Positions 17,882-26,700 of a stretch of 64,000 nt of DNA are shown piece after piece; within the stretch, counting starts at the first letter, position 1, and every line of letters begins with the position of its first letter. Under the pieces are notes generated by a model. It was not told the origin of the DNA and did no database searches. It was given only the letters and a program-made list of their open reading frames with translations. The stretch spans positions 1,488,001 through 1,552,000 of the forward strand of contig JASSUI010000001.1 in the NCBI GenBank assembly GCA_031963415.1. The letters are read 5' to 3'. The stretch comes from JASSUD01 sp031963415 (GTDB lineage: Bacteria; Pseudomonadota; Gammaproteobacteria; Burkholderiales; Burkholderiaceae). The position numbers were made by a program, and so were the translations under genes.

Positions 17882-18311
17882 TATATTAACCTCGCAAAAA
17901 TATAATTAAATAAAATAATTAGATTCTAAGTTCAAAGAAAATCTGCGAAATAACGTGGTATTTTGAATGGCGATATAACTAACGAAAAGTATTGATAATT
18001 TACAGAATTCGCAAACCTTCTTAAACAAGATCTTTTTATCAAATAATCCATATATAAAAATTAAAAAAGCGAAATTCCTTACAATTACCCGAAAAAGTAG
18101 AGAATTTTCTGATGCACGCAACGGTTTTTATTCGATAACTTCGTGAAAAGTTTGGTGAGCGCTTGTTGAACCTGCTGAAAATAATCATTTGTACCGCTTG
18201 CAAAATTGATAGAAATCTCCCCAGCCTTGCGTAGAGGGCCAGCCTAATTTGGTATCCTTTGCCTTTAAATCCAGACAGGCTTTCCCTTTAGCTAATTAGA
18301 GAAGAATTTCT
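17882..18311. other. AT-rich intergenic region between effector-like gene and recG
   Basis: 430 bases separate divergent genes and must contain the promoter of each. Apart from the TTCG-N16-TTCG motif and a GAGG ribosome-binding site near 17890, I see no structured RNA, tRNA or convincing small gene. A 71-codon open frame on the minus strand (17906-18121) has no ribosome-binding site and a composition typical of chance AT-rich sequence. Confidence 0.4.
18070..18093 (-). promoter_or_regulatory. hrpII-box-like site (TTCG-N16-TTCG)
   Basis: On the minus strand the sequence is TTCG, exactly 16 bases, TTCG. This is the consensus spacing of the hrpII box recognised by HrpB-type type III secretion activators in Ralstonia and relatives. 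It points towards the effector-like gene whose ATG is at 17881. About two such matches are expected by chance in a window this size, so the assignment is tentative. Confidence 0.3.
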
Positions 18312-20558
18312 GTGTCTACCGCTAACTCTGCTTCACGCTCATCAAACACATCAACATCAGCAAATAAACTAACTAAGCTTGGCCTAGTCACCGACTTAGA
18401 TTTGGTGTTGCATTTACCTTTGCGTTATGAGGATGAAACGACGCTAACGGCGATTCGTGATTTGGTGGCGGGTATTAGCGCGCAGGTAGAAGGGGTGATT
18501 GCGGACAACCAGGTCAAGTATCAACCGCGTCGCCAATTGCTGGTGACGTTAGTTGATGAGAATAATGATCAGCTGACGTTACGCTTTCTCAATTTTTACC
18601 CTAGTCAAATTAAACAGCTATCAGCTGGCACACGGCTTCGCGTGCGAGGTGAGGTCAGAGAAGGTTTTTTTGAGCTTGAGATGGTGCACCCTGCGTATCG
18701 TGTGGTTGAGTCTGGCGAGCCGCTGCCGCAAGCGCTAACACCTGTCTATCCGAGTGCGGCTGGCATTAGCCAAACCTATTTGCGACGCGCAATTGATCAA
18801 GCGCTTAAACGCGTGCCTTTGCCAGAGTTTTGGCCTGCTGAAGTCGTCCATCGATGGCTTACCCCATTACATTTACCAACGCTCGCGCAATCTGTGCGCA
18901 CGTTACATCACCCAGGCGCTGACGAAGATAAAACAGCGCTTCTTGAGCACCATCACCCCGCTTGGCAACGAGTTAAATTTGAAGAGCTATTGGCCCAACA
19001 GCTTTCTCTTAAACGTGCACATCATGAGCGGCGTAAGCGCGGCGCACCGCTGATGCCGCGCTCTGCATTAGAAGCGGTATCAAATGATTCGACTTCACTG
19101 TTAGCAGATCGCTGCATCCTTCCGAAGGCCCGGCATGCTGACGCAGACAGTACAACTGCACCCGATCAAAAAGAGAAAGACATAACACCACCCAACGGAG
19201 AATGCAGCAGTCTGTTAACCCGTTTTGAACGTGCTTTACCGTTTACGTTGACCACAGCACAACAACGCGCCTGGGCAGAAATTAGCTTTGATTTAAGCCA
19301 GCCGCATCCGATGCAACGTTTGTTACAAGGCGATGTCGGCAGCGGCAAAACGATTGTGGCTGCGCTCGCTGCCGCGCAAGCGATTGATGCTGGCTATCAA
19401 GTTGCGCTGATGGCGCCTACCGAGCTACTTGCTGAGCAGCATGTGCGCAAATTACAGAGTTGGTTTGCACCGTTAGGGGTGCAAGTCAGTTGGTTAGCAG
19501 GGGGGCTAGGTGCTAAAGCTAAGCGCACGATATTGGGAGAGATTAGCAGCGGCACAGCACAATTAATTATTGGCACGCATGCGTTGTTTCAACAGACGGT
19601 GGAGTTTGCTCGGTTGGGTTTGGTGATTGTTGATGAGCAGCACCGTTTCGGCGTTGCACAGCGGCTGGCGTTAGCAACGAAAGCAAAAAATGCCGCAGAA
19701 AATTCAGCAGAAAGCTCAACAGGGCAACCAGAGTGGCAGCCACACCAACTAATGATGAGCGCCACGCCGATTCCTCGAACGTTGGCGATGAGCTATTACG
19801 CCGATCTTGATGTTTCAACGATCGATATGTTGCCGCCTGGCCGTACTCCTGTTTTAACTAAACTTGTGAATGCGCAGCGACGCGCGGAGGTAATTGCGCG
19901 CGTACAGCAAGCAGCGCTGACGGGGCGGCAGGTTTATTGGGTTTGTCCCTTAATTGAAGAAAGCGAAGCGCTGCAACTGCAAACCGCTGTTGATACTTAC
20001 GAGACACTGGCAGCTGCATTGCCTGAGTTGAAGGTAGGTTTATTGCACGGACGCTTAAATGCCACAGAGAAAGCGGCCGTGATGGAAGGTTTTATCCAGC
20101 AGCAAATTCAACTTTTAGTCGCGACGACAGTGATTGAAGTTGGGGTCGATGTGCCGAATGCGTCATTAATGGTAATCGAACATGCCGAGCGTTTTGGGCT
20201 GGCGCAGCTACATCAGCTACGCGGGCGAGTAGGGCGGGGCAGTGCCGAATCAGTTTGTCTGTTGCTTTATGCCGCACCGCTTTCTCATGCGGCACGTGAT
20301 CGATTGCAAATTATGCGTGCCTCCAACGATGGCTTTGCGATTGCGCAGCGTGATTTAGAAATTCGTGGACCAGGTGAATTCCTCGGTGCTCGGCAATCAG
20401 GCGCTGTTATGTTGCGCTTTGCTGACTTACAGAAAGATGACCATTTAATCAAAGCTGCGCAGCAAATGGCCGACTATTTGCTAAAAGAACATCCTGCGGT
20501 TGTAACGCAACAATTACAGCGATGGTTTGGTCATCGTGAGGATTATTTGAAGGTTTAG
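18312..20558 (+). CDS. recG: ATP-dependent DNA helicase RecG
   Basis: RecG reverses stalled replication forks and processes branched DNA. The 748-residue product has the N-terminal wedge/OB domain (VEGVIADNQVKYQPRRQLL, LRFLNFYPSQ), Walker A LLQGDVGSGKT near residue 340, the DEQH box VIVDEQHRFG near 441, the motif MSATPIPRTLA, and C-terminal TTVIEVGVDVPNAS and QLRGRVGRG. The start is a GTG at 18312 with only a weak binding site; the first 20 residues are Ser/Thr-rich. A poorly conserved Lys/Asp-rich insert of about 35 residues precedes the helicase core, which explains the length over the E. coli protein (693). Confidence 0.95.
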   Translation: MSTANSASRSSNTSTSANKLTKLGLVTDLDLVLHLPLRYEDETTLTAIRDLVAGISAQVEGVIADNQVKYQPRRQLLVTLVDENNDQLTLRFLNFYPSQIKQLSAGTRLRVRGEVREGFFELEMVHPAYRVVESGEPLPQALTPVYPSAAGISQTYLRRAIDQALKRVPLPEFWPAEVVHRWLTPLHLPTLAQSVRTLHHPGADEDKTALLEHHHPAWQRVKFEELLAQQLSLKRAHHERRKRGAPLMPRSALEAVSNDSTSLLADRCILPKARHADADSTTAPDQKEKDITPPNGECSSLLTRFERALPFTLTTAQQRAWAEISFDLSQPHPMQRLLQGDVGSGKTIVAALAAAQAIDAGYQVALMAPTELLAEQHVRKLQSWFAPLGVQVSWLAGGLGAKAKRTILGEISSGTAQLIIGTHALFQQTVEFARLGLVIVDEQHRFGVAQRLALATKAKNAAENSAESSTGQPEWQPHQLMMSATPIPRTLAMSYYADLDVSTIDMLPPGRTPVLTKLVNAQRRAEVIARVQQAALTGRQVYWVCPLIEESEALQLQTAVDTYETLAAALPELKVGLLHGRLNATEKAAVMEGFIQQQIQLLVATTVIEVGVDVPNASLMVIEHAERFGLAQLHQLRGRVGRGSAESVCLLLYAAPLSHAARDRLQIMRASNDGFAIAQRDLEIRGPGEFLGARQSGAVMLRFADLQKDDHLIKAAQQMADYLLKEHPAVVTQQLQRWFGHREDYLKV

Positions 20559-20627
20559 GGAATCTGTTGTTGAACCGATTCTATAGTTCGTTATGTGTGA
20601 AGCATACTCAATAAACAAGGAGGCTTT

Positions 20628-21125
20628 ATGAATAAGAAAGAAGATATGTTGAAAATCAATATCGGCATCAGCGATGCAGATCGCGAAAAAATTGCTGATG
20701 GTTTAAGTAAGCTGCTTGCCAACACATACACGCTGTATTTAAAAACGCATAATTTTCATTGGAATGTAACGGGGCCAATGTTCAATACGCTTCATCTGAT
20801 GTTTGAGGGGCAATATGTTGAGTTGGCTGAAGCGGTCGATACGCTGGCTGAGCGGATTCGCGCGTTAGGTTTTTTTGCGCCAGGTAGCTATCGAGAGTTT
20901 GCGCAGCTTTCATCGATTCCAGAAGCGCAGGGTGTGCCAAGCGCTGAAGAGATGATTCGTCAGCTCGTGCAAGATCACGAAACAATTGTCCGCTTAACAC
21001 GGGAAGCAGCACCGACAGCCGAAGAGGCTAACGATGAATCAACCGCTGATTTATTGACACAACGGTTGCAAATTCATGAGAAAACAGCTTGGATGCTGCG
21101 CGCGTTACTGACCCCATCGAGTTAA
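20628..21125 (+). CDS. dps: Dps family DNA-binding ferritin
   Basis: Dps proteins form dodecamers that oxidise and store iron using hydrogen peroxide, protecting DNA in starvation or oxidative stress. The 165-residue product has the family core: LANTYTLYLKTHNFHWNVTG with the ferroxidase His, FEGQYVELAEAVDTLAERIRALG with the conserved Glu/Asp ligands, and EKTAWMLRALL at the C terminus. The ATG at 20628 is preceded by AAGGAGG. It stands 69 bases after recG. A strong hairpin terminator follows it. Confidence 0.95.
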   Translation: MNKKEDMLKINIGISDADREKIADGLSKLLANTYTLYLKTHNFHWNVTGPMFNTLHLMFEGQYVELAEAVDTLAERIRALGFFAPGSYREFAQLSSIPEAQGVPSAEEMIRQLVQDHETIVRLTREAAPTAEEANDESTADLLTQRLQIHEKTAWMLRALLTPSS

Positions 21126-21181
21126 AGGGTTTGTAAAGCGATATAAAAACCCTCTGACTTACAAGATTATTCTTTTCCGCC

Positions 21182-21224
21182 AAGCAACACAGCCAGCTGA
21201 AATTTTAGGCTGATTGTGTTGCTT
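21182..21224 (+). terminator. Strong hairpin terminator after dps
   Basis: AAGCAACACA (21182-21191) pairs with TGTGTTGCTT (21215-21224), with an additional CAGC/GCTG inner pairing and an AT-rich loop; it is followed by CATTTATT. It ends 10 bases before the ubiA ATG, so it may also limit or attenuate expression of ubiA. Confidence 0.75.
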
Positions 21225-21234
21225 CATTTATTCG

Positions 21235-22107
21235 ATGATCAAACAACGTCTCCTTTTATACGCGCAATTAGTTCGGCTAGATAAGCCAGAAGGCAGTTTG
21301 TTATTACTCTGGCCGACTTTGAATGCTTTATGGATTGCTTCGAATGGGCAGCCTACGTTAGCGATGCTGGCTATTTTTGTGATAGGCACGGTGTTGATGC
21401 GTTCAGCGGGTTGCGCGATTAATGATTACGCAGATCGTGATTTCGATTTGCATGTAAAGCGCACCCAGGCACGGCCGCTGACAACTAGAAAGATACGCTC
21501 AGCTGAGGCGTTGGGCGTGGCCGCTGTGCTGGCGCTGCTAGCTTTTGCGTTGATTTTGCCGCTTAACATGCTAACTAAAGAGCTCTCGCTCGCTGCGGTT
21601 TTCATTGCTGCCAGTTATCCCTTTACTAAACGTTTCTTTGCGTTTCCGCAGGCTTATTTAGGACTAGCTTTTGGTTTTGGCATACCGATGGCATTTGCCG
21701 CTGTGCAAGATCAAGTACCGCCGCTTGCATGGTTAATGGTATTAGCCAATGTCTTCTGGTCGCTCGCATACGATACGGAATATGCAATGGTCGATCGAGA
21801 AGATGACCTCAACATTGGCATTCGCACGTCAGCGATAACGTTTGGTCAATATGATGTATTAGCCGTAATGGGCTGTTATATCGGCTTTCTGACGATCTAT
21901 GCGATGCTAGGTTACGCACTGCACTATACATGGCCATTTTGGCTTGGCTTCACTGCCGCAATAGCCTGCGCTATCTACCATTACACGCTAATTCGCAACC
22001 GTACACCCAATCAATGCTTCAAGGCTTTTAAACATAATAATTGGCTAGGTGGGTTATTGTTCGCTGGCATTGCTGCGCATTACGCTTTTAAGTGGGGAGG
22101 GAAGTGA
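21235..22107 (+). CDS. ubiA: 4-hydroxybenzoate polyprenyltransferase
   Basis: UbiA attaches the polyprenyl chain to 4-hydroxybenzoate in ubiquinone synthesis at the inner membrane. The 290-residue product has the two Asp-rich prenyl diphosphate/Mg motifs, NDYADRDFD near the start and DTEYAMVDREDD in the middle, and seven to nine hydrophobic segments. I chose the ATG at 21235 (starting MIKQRLLLYAQ); an in-frame TTG at 21214 lies inside the preceding hairpin. There is no clear ribosome-binding site, so translation may depend on how the upstream hairpin folds. Confidence 0.94.
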   Translation: MIKQRLLLYAQLVRLDKPEGSLLLLWPTLNALWIASNGQPTLAMLAIFVIGTVLMRSAGCAINDYADRDFDLHVKRTQARPLTTRKIRSAEALGVAAVLALLAFALILPLNMLTKELSLAAVFIAASYPFTKRFFAFPQAYLGLAFGFGIPMAFAAVQDQVPPLAWLMVLANVFWSLAYDTEYAMVDREDDLNIGIRTSAITFGQYDVLAVMGCYIGFLTIYAMLGYALHYTWPFWLGFTAAIACAIYHYTLIRNRTPNQCFKAFKHNNWLGGLLFAGIAAHYAFKWGGK

Positions 22108-22205
22108 CCCAAGCCTTACCGATTGTTGTGTCGCACAGGATCTAAAGCGTGAAATGTTCAACAAATGGGGCTGATTCCTTTGCATATTTTATTTTCGATG
22201 GATAT

Positions 22206-22232
22206 CTTAAAATAAGAGACTTTCTTATTTTA
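22206..22232 (+). promoter_or_regulatory. Hairpin in the fic leader
   Basis: AAAATAAG and CTTATTTT form an inverted repeat around a 7-base AGACTTT loop, ending 12 bases before the fic start codon. It could be an operator or hide the ribosome-binding site; a terminator for ubiA is the alternative. Confidence 0.45.
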
Positions 22233-22243
22233 GGTTGCATGCG

Positions 22244-23413
22244 ATGAAACGAAAGCGCCAAGGTCACTATGTCACGATATCGACAACGGGTGAGAAAGCA
22301 CGAGCATTCGTGCCCGCTCCGTTGCCGCCTTGCCCGCCTATCGCTTGGACTTCTGAATTGAGCGAAAAATTCGACCGAGCGTTACTCGCGCTAGGACGAT
22401 TGGACAGCATATCAACACTGCTACCTGAAACCTCACTTTTCCTTTACATGTATGTCCGTAAGGAGGCGGTGCTCTCGTCGATGATCGAGGGGACGCAATC
22501 TTCGCTCTCCGATCTGTTAGTGTTCGAGCTAGATCAGATGCCGGGCGTCCCTTTAGATGATGTACGCGAAGTAAGTCGCTATGTCGCAGCACTCGAACAT
22601 GGGTTGCGCCTGCTCAAAGAAGGGTTACCCTTGTCGTTGCGGCTGATTCGAGAAGTGCACAGTGTTCTGTTAGCAGAGGGTTGTGGTTGTAAGCTAACAC
22701 CAGGGGAGTTTCGACGCAGCCAAAACTGGATCGGTGGCACACGCCCAGGTAATGCGGCTTTCGTTCCACCTCCTGCTGAGGAAGTGCTGACATGCATGAG
22801 CAAACTCGAGCTATTTCTCCATGATCAGCCAGAGCCAACGTCAGTCTTGCTTAAAGCAGCGCTAGCGCATGTACAGTTTGAAACAATCCACCCCTTTCTC
22901 GATGGCAATGGTCGCGTGGGCCGCTTGCTGATCACGCTGCTCTTGTATGAACAGAGGGTGTTACGAGAACCCATGCTCTATCTGAGCCTCTATTTCAAAA
23001 CCCATCGACAATACTATTATGAGCTGCTTAATAATGTCCGTTTGACCGGTGAATGGGAGGCGTGGCTCGATTTTTTTGCTGAAGCTATTATTGCTACCGC
23101 TACCCAGGCAGTAGAAACGACGCAACAACTTCTCGAATTGTTCGCGCAGGATCGGGAAAAAGTGAATGGACTAGGCAGAGCGGCCCCCTCTGCACTGCAA
23201 GTCCACCGAGTGTTGATAGAGCGCCCTGTCACTACCTCGGGTTGGTTAGTGGAGAGAACGGGCCTGACCCCAGCCACTGTCAATAAAACCTTGGCGCATA
23301 TGGAAAAGCTAGGCATCGTACAAACATTCACCACTCGAAAGCGAAACCGCCTGTTCAGTTATGCAAGATATATAGAAATAGTGGATCGAGGCATAGAGCT
23401 ACCAGAGAAATGA
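22244..23413 (+). CDS. Fic family protein (probable AMP transferase) with C-terminal winged helix
   Basis: Fic enzymes usually transfer AMP from ATP to hydroxyl side chains of target proteins. The 389-residue product carries the complete catalytic motif HPFLDGNGRVGRLL around residue 222, a Fic_N domain, and SSMIEG near residue 86, which fits the (S/T)xxxE(G/N) inhibitory helix of class II Fic proteins, so the enzyme is probably self-inhibited until activated. The C terminus has a winged-helix domain (SGWLVERTGLTPATVNKTLA). I chose the ATG at 22244 over the in-frame TTG at 22235. It is not obviously paired with an antitoxin gene. It adjoins the NACHT-WD40 gene. Confidence 0.9.
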   Translation: MKRKRQGHYVTISTTGEKARAFVPAPLPPCPPIAWTSELSEKFDRALLALGRLDSISTLLPETSLFLYMYVRKEAVLSSMIEGTQSSLSDLLVFELDQMPGVPLDDVREVSRYVAALEHGLRLLKEGLPLSLRLIREVHSVLLAEGCGCKLTPGEFRRSQNWIGGTRPGNAAFVPPPAEEVLTCMSKLELFLHDQPEPTSVLLKAALAHVQFETIHPFLDGNGRVGRLLITLLLYEQRVLREPMLYLSLYFKTHRQYYYELLNNVRLTGEWEAWLDFFAEAIIATATQAVETTQQLLELFAQDREKVNGLGRAAPSALQVHRVLIERPVTTSGWLVERTGLTPATVNKTLAHMEKLGIVQTFTTRKRNRLFSYARYIEIVDRGIELPEK

Positions 23414-23740
23414 CACGCTCTAAGTGCGTCTTAGGGTTGGGTGACGAAGGCGCGCCGATTTACGATTCTTGGGTCGTATATTCCTGAAAACTGGTTTGCA
23501 GACCATCCCCTTTGCCGCGCCGCGCATATCTTTGATGCCATCGCTTTTGCGACAAATTCACCTCTACCTCTATGGCTCAACTCCGCTTCCGCCGTTAAAA
23601 CTCTAAGGTTAATGCTTGATTTGCGTTAATTCTCTTTCTTCTTATTATCCGCCGCTCATATCGACGGTATGTGAGTTCAGCATAAGACATACATTTTCGC
23701 CTCATACGTTGATCCCACGCTAAAACAAGAAAGGAAAAAT
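23414..23740. other. Intergenic region between fic and the NACHT-WD40 gene
   Basis: 327 bases with no supported gene. A 62-codon frame at 23441-23629 has no ribosome-binding site and no family I recognise. The promoter of the NACHT gene must lie here; AAGAAAGGA just before 23741 is its ribosome-binding site. Confidence 0.4.
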
Positions 23741-26700
23741 ATGCTCTCGAGGATCACCGCCAAGATGATGGAATCATGGCAACCCAAAGAAAAAGCGATG
23801 GAGCGCGCGCAGGCGTATTTTAAGCAAGCGAAAGATTGCCAAGCCAATGCAGAAAAAGATCAAGCGCTGAATTATCTGATTAAAGCGAAAGCTGCGTTAA
23901 AAACAATTCCTCAAAGTGATGCGCAAATTTTCGAGGCAAAGCGCTTACTGACTGAAATACACATTACCCGAGCACAGGTGCTGCAATTAACTCGACCTTT
24001 TACGATAGAAGAAGTGCGCACCAGTTACGATAAAGCGAAAGCCTATTCTCCTGACCCAGCCAAACGAGACGAAATCGACGCGCTTCTAAATCAATTACCT
24101 CGCGCTCAGCTACAAAGAAGAGCGACGATTCCCCCTTCTGCGGTACCGCCTGCGCCAGCCCCCATCACAGGTGGGCTGCCCGACACCTTCTTTATACGAG
24201 CTTCGTCCTCTACCCCTGTGACGCCAGACTATCAACTTGTTGACACCAATGAAATTGAAAGTACGCGGCACCTCGCCTGGTGCCTGCAGCAAACGAATGG
24301 GAATGCGGTTCAACGCGAGCGGCTGACTGCTCTCGCGCGTGAGGTAACGGAATGCTTTGGTAAGCGGCAAGGGAAAGATTTAACCTGTCTGCAAGAAGCC
24401 GCTGAATTGGCGGTGATTCCAAACGTTGGGATATACCACGCCCTGATTACGCATGCTGCACAGGCCCTTAACCCTATGCTGTATGCGCCACTCAACAGCG
24501 CAGCGGTGCAGGGGCTAGCGGTGATGGTACGCAACTGTCCCGCCCCTCTCCTCAAAAAAGAAGGGGGCATACGCGCCGATACATGGACAAGCCTGTTAAG
24601 CGCACTATTAATCCGTCTGGATAAAGTACATAAAGGCGACCCAGCCCCTGTCAAAGAACTGATCGAGGCGATCTCACAGTTGCTCGATGCGATGGTACAA
24701 GCCGGCGTATCTGGCATCAGTCGATTGCAGCTGCAAAAACCGTTAGCCGATCTGCTGCGTGATGATGAGAAACTGAACCCCCATCAAGATTCCGATCTGG
24801 CCTGGCAGATTCGTTACGCGCGTGAAGCCCTCGCTTATATTCCGAATGACGAAAGTACCGGCGAAGCGGTACTGCGCTGTCTCTTTGCCGCGAGTAAAGG
24901 CGTATTAGGCTTAGCCAGCGCGATCAAAAGCTGCGATGTCGACAAATTATTAGAGAGCTTTGATCGGTTTGAAACCGCGTTCGATGGTGCGAAGGAGTTA
25001 GCGAACACCGTTGGCGCTACAGGAGGATTAAAAGAGGCGATCAAAAATGCCGAGGAGATGCTCGCGTCATTTCAAGAAGTGCAAACCAGCTATGAAGATC
25101 GTACCCGCCAAAAAGGTTGGTATACCGCGCTGCAATGCTTGGACATGCTGATCGAAACCAAAGCATGGGACAAGTTCGAGCAATTTGTTCGACAAAGTGC
25201 TTATCGTCACCACGCTTACTTTTTACAAGGGGTAGGCCAACGGTTAGAACGCATTGTTTGTGTCGAAGCTGATCAAGGTATTCAAGCGCAGGCGATTCAA
25301 TTTTTAAAGAGCTTAAAAGACGACACCGCGCAATGGTTAGGTCAACAGGGCGTTGGGTTATCTTGGTCTCGATCGGATAGCGCCCGCATTCAACAACAAG
25401 CGCGGGCGAGCTTGACACGGTTAGAAAAGCGCGATGCGCCCTCATTCGCCAATGGGATGACACGTGCACTGGATTGGTACGATATCAATACACAACCCCT
25501 GAGTACGCAATTACTGCAAAAGGCCCGTCGCACCTTAGCTAAGGACTCAGTGAAGCAGTTGCTCGATATCGTAAAGGCTCAAATAGAGAGACTCCGGACC
25601 GATTATTTAGATGGCTTAGATCAAGATAAAGAAATTAAAGATGCGCTCGCGAACTACGTACCACCTGAAGGGATGAGTTTGCATAATGATGAGCGTTTTG
25701 ATTTGGCGAGGAAAATTCAATCCTTCTTGGATTCTGACAAGAAATCGTTGTTGCTGTTAGGTGAGGCGGGAGCCGGTAAATCGACGTTGAACCGACACGT
25801 TGCACGCGATTTATGGCAAGCGTATAGGCAGGAGCCGGAAAAGCAAGCGATTCCGGTTTTTATCGCGCTCTCGAGCTTACCTCATACGCCTGATAACAAC
25901 CTGGTCAACACCTTTTTTAAGCAGCAAGGCTTTTCTGACGAGCAGATTCGTACGCTACAAATCGATCATCGTTTTGTGCTGATTCTCGATGGGTTTGATG
26001 AAATTGAAGATCGGCATCGGGATTTCTATCGAGATAACCAACTCGATAAGTGGCGGCACGCCAAAATCATCATCAGTAGCCGCCCGGAATATTTAGGAGC
26101 GGGCTATCAATACAAATTTCATCCATCCGGTGAACCAACTACGCTACAGGAATATCGTCTTGCGCCTTTTTCGGCAAAAACGATTTCACGCTATGTTGAG
26201 CAATACAGTAAAAATCACCCTGATGCGGCTTGGTCGGCAGAAGACTATCAGCAAGCCCTCCAAGAACCGACTATCCAAGTCTTAGTGAGTAATCCGTTTC
26301 TACTCAAAATGGCGGTCAGCGAATTACCGGCCCTAGGCACAGCGGGTCTACAAGGTAATCGATTGACTCGCTTAACACTGTATGCGCAGTTTGTGAGCAG
26401 TTGGTTTGCGCGTTCACAGCAGCGGCTGGCACGCATTCAACTCAACCCCAATGAAACGGAGGAATTCCAGCGTTTAGAAGGAGAGGGCTTTTATGCGCAT
26501 CAGATGGGCTTTAATCAAGAACTCGCAATCCACATGTATCAAGCGGGTGAAGTCGTCAGTCACTATACGAAGAAAATCTCCTCTTTAAGAGGGAGAAACC
26601 AAGCCCATGACGAACAGGATTGGCGTGCGCAGTTGCTCAATCATGACGTTATCGAAACCAAACTCAAGTGTCTTAATGCGCCGTTGATCATTCAACATGA

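Noticed and set aside
17906..18121. 71-codon minus-strand frame upstream of the effector-like gene
   Set aside because: Composition is that of chance AT-rich translation, and it overlaps the presumed promoter region.
23441..23629. 62-codon open frame between fic and the NACHT gene
   Set aside because: No ribosome-binding site, no recognisable similarity, short; insufficient support for a gene.
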